Below, piece by piece: positions 15,101-26,797 of a stretch of DNA of 64,000 nucleotides. The position numbers were made by a program, and so were the translations under genes. The notes below the pieces were generated by a model. The model made no database searches. It was not told the origin of the DNA and worked only from the letters and a program-made list of their open reading frames with translations. This stretch comes from Antedon mediterranea (taxonomy: Eukaryota > Echinodermata > Crinoidea > Comatulida > Antedonidae): the NCBI RefSeq assembly GCF_964355755.1, contig NC_092680.1, positions 313,001 through 377,000 on the forward strand, read 5' to 3'. How positions within the stretch are numbered: the first letter of the stretch is position 1; each line of letters starts with the position of its first letter.

Positions 15101-15674
15101 ATGCAAAAATCGACCAAACTGCCGTTAGCATAAACACACCAAAGTCATTGATTCGCTTCGTCTGCGGCGACGGCACACTGGCCACGCACACGGCTGTGAT
15201 CATAAGCAGGTTGAACGCCGCACTGCCGATAATTGTATAAGTTCCAAGACTATCTTTCTTTTCAAGTACAGTTAATGTACTCACAGTTTCAACAACTGCA
15301 AGTAAAATTTCAGGTGCACTGCTCCCCAGTGCCATAAGTGTCAGGTTCGCTACTGTCTCGTTCCAAACTAATACTTCTCTTTCCGTTCGTGCGTTTTTAT
15401 CAGCGTCCCATTTCACAACTGTTTTCTTTTTACTTGTTATTACCTCTATACTGCACATAAACACATCGCTTATTATAGCTATGCCTATGAAGATATATAC
15501 CATGGCAAGGATGTATAGAAATCCCCGTATTCCTTCCGACCAGAGGTTTTCGGCGGGAAGTAGCAGCCAACTGGTGCATGGTTCAATGTCTGCATTATCA
15601 AGAATTTCTATCACATAACCACGTGAATAATTTGTATAATGCCAAACCATTGTCGTTAGCTCATCGGCCTCACC
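2321..15674 (-). CDS. SLC8: Na+/Ca2+ exchanger (SLC8/NCX family), 5' half, partial at left edge
   Basis: Plasma-membrane antiporter that exports Ca2+ against Na+ entry. Six coding exons on the minus strand, in order: 14922-15674, 7675-7766, 5034-5078, 4325-4408, 3751-3887, 2321-2423. All have AG acceptors and GT donors, and junction phases match throughout (0, 2, 2, 2, 1, then 2 at the edge). Exon 1 (251 codons) encodes an extracellular stretch, five hydrophobic segments and the alpha-1 repeat with [21 protein letters not shown]-type sequence (GSSAPEILL near 15320), the ion-binding signature. Exons 2-5 encode the start of the cytosolic loop, including a conserved FRHAAVR..GGKRS segment; exon 6 begins the first Calx-beta Ca2+-sensor domain ([15 protein letters not shown]). 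The second Calx-beta domain and alpha-2 repeat must lie left of the window. The true 5' end is uncertain: a good acceptor (tttcag) precedes 15674, so a signal-peptide exon probably lies upstream; otherwise an in-frame ATG at 15725 could start it. The loop after TM5 looks shorter than in vertebrate NCX1. Confidence 0.9.
5268..5540. repeat. 90-bp tandem repeat, 3 copies, in NCX intron
   Basis: Copies start with tttaagcgccatgccac near 5277, 5367 and 5457 and contain ccgagcattttggtac. They diverge by a few substitutions. Lies between NCX exons 5034-5078 and 7675-7766. Confidence 0.85.
6012..6258. mobile_element. MITE of the 'aaagctctgtctacac' family, internally expanded
   Basis: Starts aagctcggtccacaac, then has about six 32-33-bp copies of ggacacgatgacatcatatcat..cccatata and ends with a tttgtcaaatcacacttg motif seen in the other family members at 18461, 19756 and elsewhere. 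The outer repeat is degraded. The internal tandem expansion is particular to this copy. Confidence 0.55.
6960..7152. repeat. Degenerate AT-rich repeat (attctataaaattatagattct)
   Basis: Many overlapping short palindromic words based on ttctatagaa and aaattataga. No gene seen. Confidence 0.5.
7346..7408. repeat. 12-bp tandem repeat (ttttggtatgag), 5 copies
   Basis: Near-perfect tandem units in an NCX intron. Confidence 0.9.
7485..7652. repeat. 34-bp tandem repeat, 5 copies
   Basis: Unit cacaatacaatagttactataattagacacatta, virtually identical between copies. It ends about 20 bp before the splice donor of NCX exon 7675-7766. Confidence 0.9.
8653..9630. repeat. Very long ACT/ATT trinucleotide microsatellite
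   Basis: About 980 bp made almost only of act, att and acc triplets. Higher-order structure is visible: the interrupting motif actactgtagtggttact occurs near 9174 and 9419 with similar right-hand flanks. All long open frames here (poly-Thr, poly-Val, poly-Tyr, poly-Ser) are artefacts of the triplet period. The array is cut on its right side by the hAT element at 9631. Confidence 0.97.
9631..10954. mobile_element. hAT-family DNA transposon relic, nonautonomous
   Basis: A perfect 15-bp terminal inverted repeat, caggggcgcagccag at 9631 and ctggctgcgcccctg ending at 10954, encloses 1324 bp. GC-rich subterminal tracts (ggggggtcaacc / gtgacccccc) extend the symmetry. The interior carries a decayed hAT transposase dimerisation domain on the minus strand. 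Most of the transposase is missing. ACT-array sequence lies on both sides, so the element inserted into the microsatellite; a clean 8-bp target duplication is hard to see against that background. Confidence 0.85.
10314..10550 (-). pseudogene. hAT transposase C-terminal dimerisation domain, broken
   Basis: The frame contains [14 protein letters not shown] followed by a [22 protein letters not shown]-like stretch, the typical hAT dimerisation signature (PxTSAxAERSFS..LK..LR..M...RL..L). Open codons continue to a stop, but the upstream 10560-10900 region on the same strand is interrupted by stops and frameshifts, and no zinc-finger or DDE catalytic portion is seen. This is a dead remnant inside the 9631-10954 element. 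Confidence 0.8.
10955..11068. repeat. Right-hand portion of the ACT microsatellite
   Basis: Continues the ACT/ATT array on the far side of the hAT element. It begins and ends with the actgtagtggttact motif. Confidence 0.9.
11640..12090. repeat. ~55-bp minisatellite, 8 copies
   Basis: Unit cttaacaaaaaggttagccacaaaacactatagcctatatatgcatagtc, with small indels between copies. Contains a tatgcata palindrome in every unit. Located in the large NCX intron. Confidence 0.93.
13660..13816. repeat. 57-bp tandem repeat, 3 copies
   Basis: Unit ttgctaccttctcgattggtttaggccttagcctagcatcttattcagaaattgga, copies nearly identical. Confidence 0.92.
14180..14320. repeat. CTAG/AGCCTAG-rich low-complexity tract
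   Basis: Dense, irregular repetition of tagctagcctag and its complement, so the tract can pair with itself extensively. GC content is well above the surroundings. No gene. Confidence 0.6.
14922..15674 (-). CDS. SLC8: NCX exon with TM1-TM5 and alpha-1 repeat
   Basis: Largest NCX exon here. Hydrophobic segments in order: [17 protein letters not shown], the alpha-1 helix around [55 protein letters not shown] and [15 protein letters not shown]. The donor is gtaagt after codon CAC, phase 0, matching the phase-0 exon at 7766. The open frame continues upstream to about 15812, but without an ATG there. Confidence 0.9.
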
Positions 15675-16460
15675 CTGAAAGTAAATGTATACATCATTAA
15701 TTTTATTGAACTTGCTTGGACCCATGCAAAACACTGTGACCTCCTCTGTCGTCACATAAAAGATTAATAAATGAACAATTATTATTTTAAACCGTAAAAT
15801 GTATAATTGCAATTTATGTAAACGTCCCTGATTATCCCCAATACCAGTTTTAATGTTAAATATTAATGTTTAATGCTAATTTTCAATGTTAATTTGAATG
15901 TTAATCCTAATCACGCGCGAAATGCTGCTACGCACGCCCGTACGCACGTCGCATCATGTTCGTGTTGTGTCAACGCTTGCAACCAATTATGATTCTTCGT
16001 TGACAATTTATTACGAACAACATAGACAAAATTCGTTCCTAAAACAAAGCGACTATGATTCTTAATAATGCTATTGGTCTATATATCCTATATTTAGTTG
16101 CATCTTTGTATTTAGCCGCAATAATCAATGAATCTACAATCATATAATAAATTAAATTTTATTTTATCGTTTCTAAATTAGCATCTTAACAATCGGCTTA
16201 TATCTATATGTTTTATGATCCATTTTGATTAGCATTGCCCAGCAACGGTTACCATGGTAATCATTCTTTAAAGTCGTGTTTTACAATACCCTTTAACAAC
16301 TTGGTTCATACTAATCTTATTATAATTTTAGTAAGAAAAAAAAGTTTGTTATTGTAAACGTCAGTAGGTAAAAATGGCACTGTGAAAGATATTTAATTTC
16401 GTTTTTAAAGCTGTTTCAATTTTTCGATAAAATAAATTTTACAGAATAACGCATACAAAA
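15675..16460. promoter_or_regulatory. Upstream region of NCX, possible 5' exon or promoter
   Basis: Region just upstream of the first recognised NCX exon. 15910-15980 is locally CpG-rich (cacgcgcgaaatgctgctacgcacg...) in an AT-rich setting, which could mark a promoter. No signal-peptide exon or TATA box could be assigned. Confidence 0.25.
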
Positions 16461-16470
16461 AGTGACGATC

Positions 16471-16718
16471 CCACTACATGTTATTCGACATGGTATTACT
16501 TACCACACTTACTTACTTATTTACCGTTTACACTACATGTTATTCGACATGGTATTACTTACCACACTTACTTACTTATTTACCGTTTACACTACATGTT
16601 ATTCGACATGGTATTACTTACTACACTTACTTACTTATTTACCGTTTACACTACATGTTATTCGACATGGTATTACTTACCACACTAACCACACTTACTT
16701 ACTTATTTACCGTTTACA
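16471..16718. repeat. 59-bp tandem repeat, 4 copies
   Basis: Copies begin cactacatgttattcgacat at about 16472, 16531, 16590 and 16649. The last has a 10-bp insertion (accacactaa). The period is not a multiple of 3, so open frames across it are fortuitous. Confidence 0.93.
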
Positions 16719-18460
16719 CATACCTTATAGTTTTTAATGTATATAGGCCTAAGTAAGTAACATGTAAAGAATTGATTTTTCCTACATTTTTTCCAAAACA
16801 CATTTAAACAACGTTAATTTAATAAAAACAAATATTAAATTATTCAAAATAAAACATTAAATATTAAATTATCTTGGACTTTAGCTAGATGTAAATACTT
16901 GTCTCTCATAAACCTCTTGTTACGAACATTGAAATGGCTTTCTCATGTACTGTGATTTTAAATAACATTATCCATTGAACATTCTGTTGACCTAGAAGCC
17001 AAACTAATAGTAACGTGTAATCAATGTATTTCAAATACAATACTCCTCAATTAACGTATTCTGTAAAATCATTTTAGGTAATCATAATCATATCATCATT
17101 CTGACAGTAAACTCATCACGGGTTCTGACGACTTCCTCTGTTCATAAATAACACTCAATGACAAGAAGTTTTTTAATCTCATAGGCCTAACATTTTGTTC
17201 CTAGATTTGTCTTAAGCTTTTTATAAGTGATGACAAGAAAAACACTAACATTACATCACCTCATATCAATCACACGTATTTAGTAAATATGGTTAAATGT
17301 CACAATAAGTTATTAACATTTTAGTGTGATTTGTGTTCTAATAATAGGATCAAAGGAAAATAAGATAATAATAATAATGTCAACACACCCAAACAATAAG
17401 CACGAAGCTAAAAAGTAAAATGTCGATATAAAGTTTGCGGTACACCACGACATTATATCAACATTTCGCCATGCAAACCTTTAAAAAATATGTGTAAAAT
17501 GTCATCATAATAAAACATTGTGTGGTTAATTTTTTTTAACGGATTAAAATGTGCTTTTATTGTTGCTTTTTCTTTTATATTTATGTTCATTTTTGTAAAT
17601 GTTGTTGCTTAACCGCACCTTGATGTTAAGGTGAATGTTAATACATTTTGTGAAACGTGCTTCTTATATATTGACTTGTTTATACAATATATAATGACAT
17701 ACTGTCTGGTTTTGTCGTCCGTTGCGAATGTATTTTTAATCCATGTTTTTCACACAGCCTCTCATTTTACACAGTTTCTATTTTGTATACAAAATCTGTT
17801 CACACGCTGCCAACACCTACACATATTATGATACGTTCATTTACGGCTTGTATGTCGTCAAGTGATTGTAAGGTTGCCGCTGCCGCCATGCTTTTGATAT
17901 ATTGTTTATGATGTTTTCGGAATATTGATTTGCATAATGGTATTCACGTACTCATTCGTTAGTTTGATAACAGCATTAGTAGTTGCATTTCCAATATGCC
18001 ACTGCATACTTAATTACCGTACACTCGTCTTCAATCCACAAATCGTGTTTAAAATAAAGTTAATGTTTCAAGTTTTAATGTTCATCATGTATAATAATTA
18101 TTAAATACTGTGTTAACAACCTGTATTGATTGTCTGAAATTACAAAATGTGAAAACAGTTTTACGCACACAAAAGAGGAAAAGCAATGTGTTGAAACACA
18201 TGAATATATGTTAAAATGCAGGTGTATTGCAATCATGTATTGAAATTTAAATAATTCTTTTAGTATTCTAAATTATATATTACATCAATATTTTCTAGGA
18301 CTAACATTTTCAACTATTTGTTATCCTACGTTGTTAATGGAATGCTAGTACTTCCCGATTTCTATCCACATTACATTACAAGAGGAAGAAAGATTCTCGT
18401 GCATTTCTTTTGGATCCAAGAGGAGAATCATACGCTATATGATAGCATCATTCCACCATT

Positions 18461-18602
18461 AAAGCGTCTCTATATACATTGTCAAACTTTATGTGACAAA
18501 TAAATGTGATGTGTCCATGATGATGATGTCATATCACTATAACTATATATGGACACATCACACTTGTTTTGTCAAAATAGATAGTGTAGACACATAGCTT
18601 TT
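18461..18602. mobile_element. MITE, 'aaagctctgtctacactatcaaac' family
   Basis: Inverted ends aaagcgtctctatatacattgtcaaac and gatagtgtagacacatagcttt flank the shared core (gtgacaaataaatgtgatgtg, catgatgatgatgtcatatcac, ggacacatcacactt). Same core as the copies at 18680, 19756, 30881, 31983, 45728 and 58284. Confidence 0.8.
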
Positions 18603-18679
18603 AACACATTCTTACTCATACAATGTTTGGTGAAGGAAGGGGTTAATGGTTAAAAGCAACCAAACACAATATAGTTTCT

Positions 18680-18843
18680 AAAGCTCTTTTTACATTATCA
18701 AAGAGTATGTGGCAAAAAAATGTGATGTGCCCATATATTGACATGATGATGTCATATCACTACCATATTTGAGGATATCACTACCATATTTGGGCACATC
18801 ACACTTTTTTTTTCGAACTACATTGATAATGTAGACAGAGCTT
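18680..18843. mobile_element. MITE, same family
   Basis: Left end aaagctctttttacattatcaaa and right end attgataatgtagacagagctt are inverted repeats. The core has gtgatgtgcccatat and tttgggcacatcacact, itself an inner inverted repeat. Confidence 0.85.
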
Positions 18844-19695
18844 CAAAAGCATGTAAATTGATTGTTATAAAGTCAATGGTGTTGTATCGAGTTAGTCGCA
18901 AAATATTGCTTATCCGAAAGACACCGGTATACACGTCTAATTTAATCTTTTTGCTCGTCTCGTATCTCAAAGTTACTAATCTGAATGCATCATCATTAAT
19001 GGAACTGTCGCTGTCACACTAAACCGAATAAGTCAAGTTGCTCCTTTTCATTTTTAAATAATTACATCAATCTTCTCTTCTTTGACCTATGACCCCTTTC
19101 ATTAATCTATTTGATTTACGTTCTACCTTTGGCTCTGCTTGTGATATTCACTCGAAAGTGTTTTCTATACATACAAAAAATAAAACACATTCAAATACAT
19201 ACAAAATGTACTGAGCTATGTTACGCGAAACATACGAGCATTAATGCTAAAATAGCTAACTTGCGCTTTCTTAAAAAGCAAAAGAATTATGAGTTTGACT
19301 TACTATATACTAATAAAACCATTTTAAAGCATTTACTCTGCTAAAAAACCTAAGAAGGTAACAACTTACAGTCAAAAGAATGAATTAACACATAATACAA
19401 GGATTCTGCTTGTGCATTTAGTATAAAAACGAGTGTGTAGACGCTGAACAAAATCAGAGAATTACATATCATCAGCAAACGAAATCAATGATCACCAACA
19501 AATAATAGTTTACTTAGTTCAATGATATTGATGTATATCAGTAAAAACGGCCTGGTTGTGTGAGCAACGCTTTCTCTTTACTAATTATTCAACAAATTAT
19601 GATTTCACTTCACTATATATTTGTCAATTCAGATCATCAATCAAACCATATATAAATAGAACACAAAACATGAGTAAAATGACATTTTAGGCAAT

Positions 19696-19720
19696 GACAT
19701 GACATGACATGACATGACAT
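19696..19720. repeat. (GACAT)5 microsatellite
   Basis: Five perfect pentamer units, bracketed by two copies of gacattttaggcaatg. Confidence 0.85.
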
Positions 19721-19755
19721 TTTAGGCAATGTCAAATATATTTTACATTATAACT

Positions 19756-19918
19756 AAAGCTCTGGCTACACTATCAAACGTATGTGACAAAAAAAATGTG
19801 ATGAACTCATAATGCACATGATGATGTGATATCACTACCATAGTTGAGCACATTACTACCATATTTGGACTATCACACTTGTTTTGTCAAACTAGTTTGA
19901 TAGTGTAGACAGAGCTTT
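19756..19918. mobile_element. MITE, same family
   Basis: aaagctctggctacactatcaaac at the left is the reverse complement, with few changes, of the right end (gtttgatagtgtagacagagcttt). Confidence 0.87.
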
Positions 19919-20685
19919 ACTGTAATCTCGTACCCGTAGATTGTTCATCTTCTTATAGTGTAAAATGACTCTTATTTTACTTAATAACGTGTGACGTGTA
20001 ATACTGTAACGTTTGACTACAAATCGAATTATGATATTTTAATACCTGTTTCAGTTATCTAAAAGTTACATACAAATCAAATTAGACATGGACTGATGCC
20101 ATTGCTTGATTGGGATTATTTTACAGTTCAAAATCCTATCACGTCTGAATGGATCGAGAGAAAGCAATTAAAAGCATTGAGAAGCATGGAAACACCTTCA
20201 AACATAATGTCGTTACTTATAATTTAGTTCTAATAACATCTTCCTTCTTGCTTATTTGTCTTAATTTTTTGTATTATGTTCTCTTCTTCTGACTTATTCT
20301 TTAATTCCACTTTTGCTGAACTATCTTTAAATTCTTATAGTATTATTTTTCTTCCTAATTTTAACTTTTCTTATTAATTAAACTCTTTTTTTCTGTTTCT
20401 TACTTAGGCCTATTCATCTTCTTGTTACGATGCTCATCCTAATAGAATGCATAGTAATGCTATTTAGCAATTATTCGTTGAGTAATAGCCGTAACTGTTA
20501 AATCACCAATTAACATAACCACCAAAATGTAGGCATAACATTTCGTATAACAGATTCAATGGCCGCTTTGCATCAATCAGAATGACCTTTAACCTTTTAG
20601 TCCTCACAATGTGTTTTACTAAGTCTTTATTTCTATTCAGAACATTTTGTTATTTGATACAATGATTGGCATACTTGGTAATACA

Positions 20686-20815
20686 GGGCCGTACGTAGGA
20701 TTTGGGCTGGGGCGAATTTATCTAATTGGGACCAATTTCACAATACTGAGTAATTTGCAAGAGAAGAAAGCAACCATGGGCTGGGGTGCCGCCAAGAGCC
20801 GCCAATCTTTTATTA
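20686..20815. mobile_element. hAT-like terminal fragment, degraded
   Basis: acagggccgtacgtaggattt.. followed by gagaagaaagcaaccatgggctgggg parallels the left end of the 9631 hAT element (gagcgaagcgagcaaccatgggctgggg). No matching right end was found. Confidence 0.5.
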
Positions 20816-20889
20816 ATTCCAATTGGTTTACCATTACGGGGCTCATAAATACAGCACATTTCTTTTAAGTTTAAAAATTCTGAATTAAA

Positions 20890-21010
20890 ATTAAGGTTAA
20901 TAAATAAGATAAAAAATGGCCGGTGGTGGCAATTGACCGGGTGGCAAAAGGCCTAAGGTGGCAATGGACCAGGTGGAAAAAGACTAGGTGGCTAAAGGCC
21001 AGGCGGCAAC
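20890..21010. repeat. Degenerate ggtggcaa-type tandem repeat
   Basis: About six loose units of roughly 20 bp based on ggtggcaaaaggcc..agg. G-rich on the plus strand. Confidence 0.55.
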
Positions 21011-21029
21011 GGGCCTAGACCCATTGATA

Positions 21030-21110
21030 TGACATCATCTTGTCCATCCATCATGGGCATATCATTTTTTTTTTGTTTCACATAAAGTTTGATAGTGTAG
21101 ACAGAGCTTT
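21030..21110. mobile_element. MITE, same family, right half only
   Basis: Retains tatgacatcatcttgtcc, the cacataaagtttgatagtgtagacagagcttt end and nothing of the left end. Confidence 0.7.
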
Positions 21111-22489
21111 AGATTGATTTTTCATCAATATAATGCGCATCTTATCTGAAAATGTGACTATAATAAAGAAAAAACATCGTCTGTTAACTATAGGCCTAAT
21201 GAATACATAAACCACAATCTCTAGCGGGGTAATCACGGCCTTTGAAAATCATTAGGAAGTATAGCAGTCAAATATAAATTATGCAATGAAGTGGTAGCTC
21301 TTTTTAATTTCCTAGAAACACCCGTAGGAGCAATATTAAATAATAAACAATATTAATTGTTACATAGAAACAAATTAAAATACGCCAAGGCAATAATTGC
21401 CTAACCACGAACTTGTATATATTCATACGCCAAACAAGTAAAATTCGCGACGTTAGAAACAATATTTTATTAGATAAAATATCAACCATAATTATTAGTT
21501 TATCCAATTATGATGGCGAATTTGGCTCATTAAAAACCTCGTAATCACATAATGTTCAATGATGCATTATTTCACGCAAACAATAACACATTTTGGAACT
21601 TGACCAGAGAGTTGTTAACAATTGTTGAGTATCGCAAGAGAGAAAATCTGGTTTGTTACATCTTAATATTAACTTATTATACATTCCAATAATGATCAAT
21701 TTATGCCTATACCTGAGCGTTAAGAAATGTACCGTAATAATTCGTATTCTTTCAAGTAAAATTTTAACTACGGTAATACCTGTAGGGGCCTATACAGTAT
21801 TATATACAGCATTATTAGATCTATTATAATGAGTTGTATATGACTGGAACCCTCTATCGCAAGAATAACTAATGGGACAAATAAGCTAAGCCTCTAAGTC
21901 CTAAAAAGTTCAATGAAAATCAAGGTAACATTACGTTCCATTGTTTATTATACGAAGACTTACATGACTACATGAATTACAAACTCTGTAGTGCGATGTG
22001 AAGGAATAGCGTAAACAAACGTATACATACCGACTACACAGACAAAATATATCTGAAAGATTTCTGTGGTCTTGAAATCAATTGAACATACTAATTTAAC
22101 TCAAAATAAACGATATCTTTTATGCGATATTTTTTATTGTGTTCATAAGTCATTATTAATTATTATATTTTTTCAGTACTGTATATATACCGTACACCGT
22201 ATAATGTTTACAGTAAAGACAAATTAGTCTCAATATTATGCAATGAGGTGATGTTGCTCTTTTAATTTTAAATAAAGTTAGCGATTCTAATATAATTATG
22301 CCTACATTACAATTTAAACACATTCAGATGATCGTAAATATACTGCAAAAATGAGTTTAACCACATAATATAGGAGCGGAAAGGAAACATCAAACATTAC
22401 GGTTTCTTAGAAGAATACATAATTCTAAAATTAACATCCAGTAAACAGAATGACGGATGGAGTGCGATAGTCTGCAGAATCAGACGGTT

Positions 22490-22902
22490 TTGTAAACATG
22501 GTTTAATAACCCAATCTGTTATTCTGGTTGGTGGTCGTGGTACACCAAGGTTTATTAAACCAATTTGTTATTTTGGTTGGTGGTCGTGGTACATAATGGT
22601 TAATTAAACCTATTTGTTATTTTGGTCGGTGATCGTTGTGGTACACCATATTTTATTAAACCAATTTGTTATTTTGGTTGGTGGTCGTGGTACACCATGG
22701 TTTATAAAACCAATTTGTTATTTTAGTTGGTGGTCGCGGTACACAATGGTTTATTAAACCTATTTGTTATTTTGGTTGGTGGCCCTGTTACACAATGGTT
22801 TATTAAACCAATTGTTATTTTGGTTGTTGGTGGTCGTGGTGGTACACCATGTTTTATTAAACAAATTTGTAATTTTGGTTGGTGGTCGTGGTACACTGTG
22901 CC
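22490..22902. repeat. ~48-52-bp minisatellite, about 8 copies
   Basis: Unit ggtttattaaaccaatttgttattttggttggtggtcgtggtacaccat, with substitutions and small indels. ggtttattaaacc is a 13-bp palindrome-like core. A lone related copy sits in the NCX intron near 11533. The open frames on both strands here are repeat artefacts. Confidence 0.92.
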
Positions 22903-25123
22903 CTGGAGGAAATTCCGCCATTGGTACACAATGACTGAATTACTAATAAAGTGTGACTAAGGTACGGGCGTGTTTGGAAGTTATGGTATATAAATACATG
23001 AGTTTATAATAATGTGATAATTGTGGTGCTCTTGGATATACACTGTATGGTAATGTTTGTGAGATTTGTTAGAAGACCATGTGACGATGATCCCGTCTCT
23101 AATGTTTATGTTTGTTCTTAAATTAAAACATAGATAGATAGACGTTTCAGATAATTCATATTCCATATAATTATAAAACCAAATCCCGGACTTGAAAACA
23201 TGTATTCAATAATGTTATACATTGAAATTGTACTTTGCAACAGACAAACATAACTCTACACTTTATAACAGACCATTATCAGTACACAAAACCTACCTAT
23301 TTTAAGACATAGTTCGATACGGTACGCAACTCAATATCAGTTGTATTCAAAGCACGTTATACAATAAATCGATACAGCTGCTGCTGCCTTGAAAAAGTCA
23401 GCTCTCTACCACACTAGTAATTCCACACATATTATCCTGGTTGAATTTTGTTTAAAGTACACATAGACAAGTTTTATCGTCGAACTTTTTGATTTGTAGA
23501 TGGCGGTTTACAGGTGTAAATCATCAACCCCTATCGTTCAGTGTTTTGTCTTGAGTTTAATTCAAATAAATATAAATAAGACCAAGACCTCTCTTGAGCA
23601 TTGTTCTTAACTGCAATTTTAAGATGCTAACTTGTCTTCCTAGCTCATATAAACGACTTGAAGACCAACGTTGTAAGACAATGCACTAATAGTGTACATT
23701 GATCTGGTACATGTCTATCAATGATGATTTAAAGAAGCCTGTCTACTAACACTTTGTATTGGAGCTGTCACTAAGAGCCATGACGTCACGACCAATACAA
23801 TAACGATAGTTTTTGTTTCATTTCGTGCGTTTAAATAATAGAATCGATGAAGCGTAGCGAATCTTCGATTATAAATTATTCATAAACCGCACTCTTGCAC
23901 ATAATCATCATAATTTCTTACATTTATCTTAATTGGTTTATTGAGGAAATGTTCTGAGTCTGCGCATTAACCACTGACTGGAAAACGATCGTCAGCCGAT
24001 GTTGTTCTGAGTACTAGGCCAAGTGGGTACTTTAAGAACTGGGACATACGTTAATTTGTTTTCATTTCCCCAGGGATTACAGAAGTACCTACCCTTTAAA
24101 CATGATCTTTATTGAATGATGTTTTAATATAGTACGTCTACTTTGTTTGAGAAGAAACGGTATGTTTACGGTCTGTGTATGCCTACGGTATTAACATTAG
24201 GCCTATGTTTGGAGCAAATGTGATTATCTTGTACTACTAGTGACGACACATAATTTCTAACATAACATTAAATTCTATATCAATTTAGAAATAATGATGA
24301 TCATTGTCAAGTGTATAGACAAATATAAGAAAACTAATGAAAAAGGGAGGTAATACGGAATTCAAGTAAAAATTTACTGATGAATTGTAACGACATTTAG
24401 AATTAATAAAAATGTGTTAAATTATATGATTTTATGTAATTACATGAGATAATATGAATGTGAATAAAAGTGGTGTTTGCGCCATAAAAAGAGAAAACAA
24501 AATTTGAAATAGATGACATTACTTCATAATCTAAATATAATTTAAATCTGTTGCAATAAAAATATAAAGTTTTACAATGACTTAAGTAGGCCTAAACAAA
24601 AAATCATATAGCATTATGAATATTCAACAGATAATGATAATGTTATGAGAAGCGTAATGTAAACAGAACTTAACATTATGTATATATCTAAGTACATTGC
24701 TTAATAACATTAATTCCATGTGACGTCTAAAAGTATAAAACTCAAACGAGTAAGTAACAGTTTGTTGAGGTATTTTAAAGCCTCCTCCATTAAAAGTATC
24801 AAAAGACATTACTGCAGAAAAGTAGCGGGAAAAGCAGACAAGTTATGGATGAAATAAGCTTCTAAGTAGGACAACCCTCTGACAACTGACGGCATCATTT
24901 CACAATAGAGACAGTAGGCTTACTTAGAATGTGCTTATTATGTTGGGTGCTATGCTATTGAAATCTAGGTAAACAGTTGTTTTCGCATAATGTTTTTTCA
25001 GTACTCTTGGGTGGGCTTCTTTTTCCACATGGATTTTTTTTCGAGATTACTTTTGCAAACTAAAAGAGGGGAGCTGCTAGGTTTCCACCCCAAAAATGTT
25101 TTATTTACATGATTTAATAAATT

Positions 25124-25232
25124 TAACAATGCGTGGTGCGTTGACTGCGAATGACTAACAATGTACCATCTTCCCCATTACAAATGCACAAACTCATTTG
25201 CATGACAACGCACAGCATACCAAACTGTTTAA
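25124..25232. repeat. Dispersed ~108-bp repeat, copy 1
   Basis: taacaatgcgtggtgcgttgactgcgaatgacta..actcatttgcatgacaacgcac..accaaactgtt; matches the 25968 copy at most positions. Confidence 0.7.
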
Positions 25233-25967
25233 AATAGAGCTGCAAGGTCCCCGGAAATGACATCTATTATTTTGAAACAAATGTATAAGAGTCTTCAGTA
25301 CCCCACCATGGTTGGGGCTGAGCGAAGATAATTTTGAAAAATAGAGCTGGTAGGTTTCCGCCCGAAAAAATGGTACTTTACATGATTTGAAATTATTTGA
25401 AACAAACTTTTTAAGACTCACCAGGACAATAGAGCTTGTCCACGGAAGGTACACCTATTCATTGAAACATAATTAAATATTAAGTCTCCAGAGTACTAGC
25501 CATCCGTGGTTGAGGCAGAGCTCAGAATGAACATAGAGCTAAGTCCCCAGAATTGCACTTATACTTATTATTATACATAATCACCTATGATAATTATGAT
25601 AATGTATGTCTACAACTATCCAGATCGACTTTACAATGTTAGGTGGGATTTTCTACTTAACAAACTCGACTTCGTAAATGTCTAAGGCCTAGCCCGGCGG
25701 CGGAATTTATCTAAGTTTCGAAGTTGGTCTACACATTGGCATCTTTGCAAATGTTCTATATTTGATCTTATTTCACTCCCCTTAACCCCATACAAAAACC
25801 ATCGGAGACAAACTATCTGTTTAAAGAATGTTTATTCTGGGACGGTGCGGCCATTCACACCAACTATTATAAACGTTTATTCATAACATATTATAATACA
25901 ATATCTTGCATGGATCGGATATTTTGCTAGCAATGTAGGTAGTAACATTGATTAATAAAAGCAAACT

Positions 25968-26076
25968 TTAACAATGTGGTATGTTGATCGCGAAAGACTA
26001 AACAATACTGTCTTTCCCACTACACCTGTATAAACTCATTTGCATAACAACGCACGGCATATCAAACCGTTCCGTA
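25968..26076. repeat. Dispersed ~108-bp repeat, copy 2
   Basis: taacaatgtggtatgttgatcgcgaaagacta..actcatttgcataacaacgcac..atcaaaccgtt, a diverged direct duplicate of 25124-25232. Confidence 0.7.
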
Positions 26077-26189
26077 TAGTACACCTGCAATGAAATATTC
26101 CATCCTACTATTAATTTCTTTTAAAATTGAGGGCGCCAAACATAACATTTACGAGATCTAATACAGGTTGAAAAAATTTTTTTTTTTAA

Positions 26190-26405
26190 AGATGTTAAAT
26201 GTGCTCTCCCTGCCTCAGCACTAAGGCCCTGCCACAGCCTTTTGGGGTCGTTTCCAGCACATCACCAGATGCATTGATGTTATCGCCTCATGATGTGTGG
26301 TGGAAAGGGGGACGTATGATCTGTGAACCCCAAACACAGTGGCTCGCATAGCCTTAACTCTATTCCACCGACCAGCAACACGACGCTCAGGCGACTGAGC
26401 TAACT
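26190..26405 (-). mobile_element. tRNA-derived SINE-like sequence
   Basis: On the minus strand, gttagctcagtcgcctgagcg (near 26400) resembles a pol III A box, and ggggttcacagatc further on resembles a degraded B box. GC content is above the surroundings. No matching copy elsewhere in the window, so this is tentative. Confidence 0.45.
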
Positions 26406-26464
26406 GATCATTTTAGTTTTAACAAGGTTAATAAGATATTTATGATGTAATGATGCTTTGCGTA

Positions 26465-26640
26465 AGACACGTATAAATAGACTATTATCTGTTCAGCTGT
26501 TCAGTCATGTACGTTGTGGCTTAACGGGTAATGCTCGGCGTTGAGTGCTCTCAACTCTACTAGATTGGGGTTCGGTTCGAACCTCGGATATGTTATTTTT
26601 GTTCATGGAAAATGAATTTTTTATTTTGAAAGAGAGATAT
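26465..26640 (+). mobile_element. tRNA-derived SINE, copy 1
   Basis: A-box-like gtggcttaacgggtaatg and B-box ggttcgaacctcgg are 60-65 bp apart, as in a tRNA gene; the B box is enlarged by a 5-bp ggttc duplication. The block from gtataaatagactattatc to ttgttcatggaaaatga recurs at 26798. No convincing cloverleaf acceptor stem, so not called as a tRNA gene. Confidence 0.65.
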
Positions 26641-26797
26641 TTAGAGGGTTAAAATGTCAGTATACAAAAAAATGTTAATTATATATATATATATATTAAA
26701 TATTCTTCCTTAAATTGAGAACATTTGAATTAGGTCCTCTACGACCTACACCATGATTTTATTGTTATTAACGAATTGTGACGTAATACAATTTGAC

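Larger units (their letters stand above)
16740..22485. other. Intergenic, AT-rich, no genes seen
   Basis: About 5.7 kb between the NCX 5' end and the repeats at 22.5 kb. Holds four MITEs of one family, a hAT-like fragment and short tandem repeats, listed separately. Open frames here are short and show no splice-site logic or recognisable motifs. Confidence 0.6.

Noticed and set aside
15675-15812. Upstream extension of the NCX first exon to 15812 with a hydrophobic stretch like a signal peptide
   Set aside because: The codon at 15812 is TTG, not ATG, and a strong acceptor lies at 15675-15680; kept only as a note.
23765-23820. CRE-like tgacgtca next to ccaat
   Set aside because: No gene start found on either strand nearby; single motifs are too common to call a promoter.
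25194-25454. 86-codon minus-strand frame
   Set aside because: Overlaps the dispersed 108-bp repeat; no motif, no splice sites.
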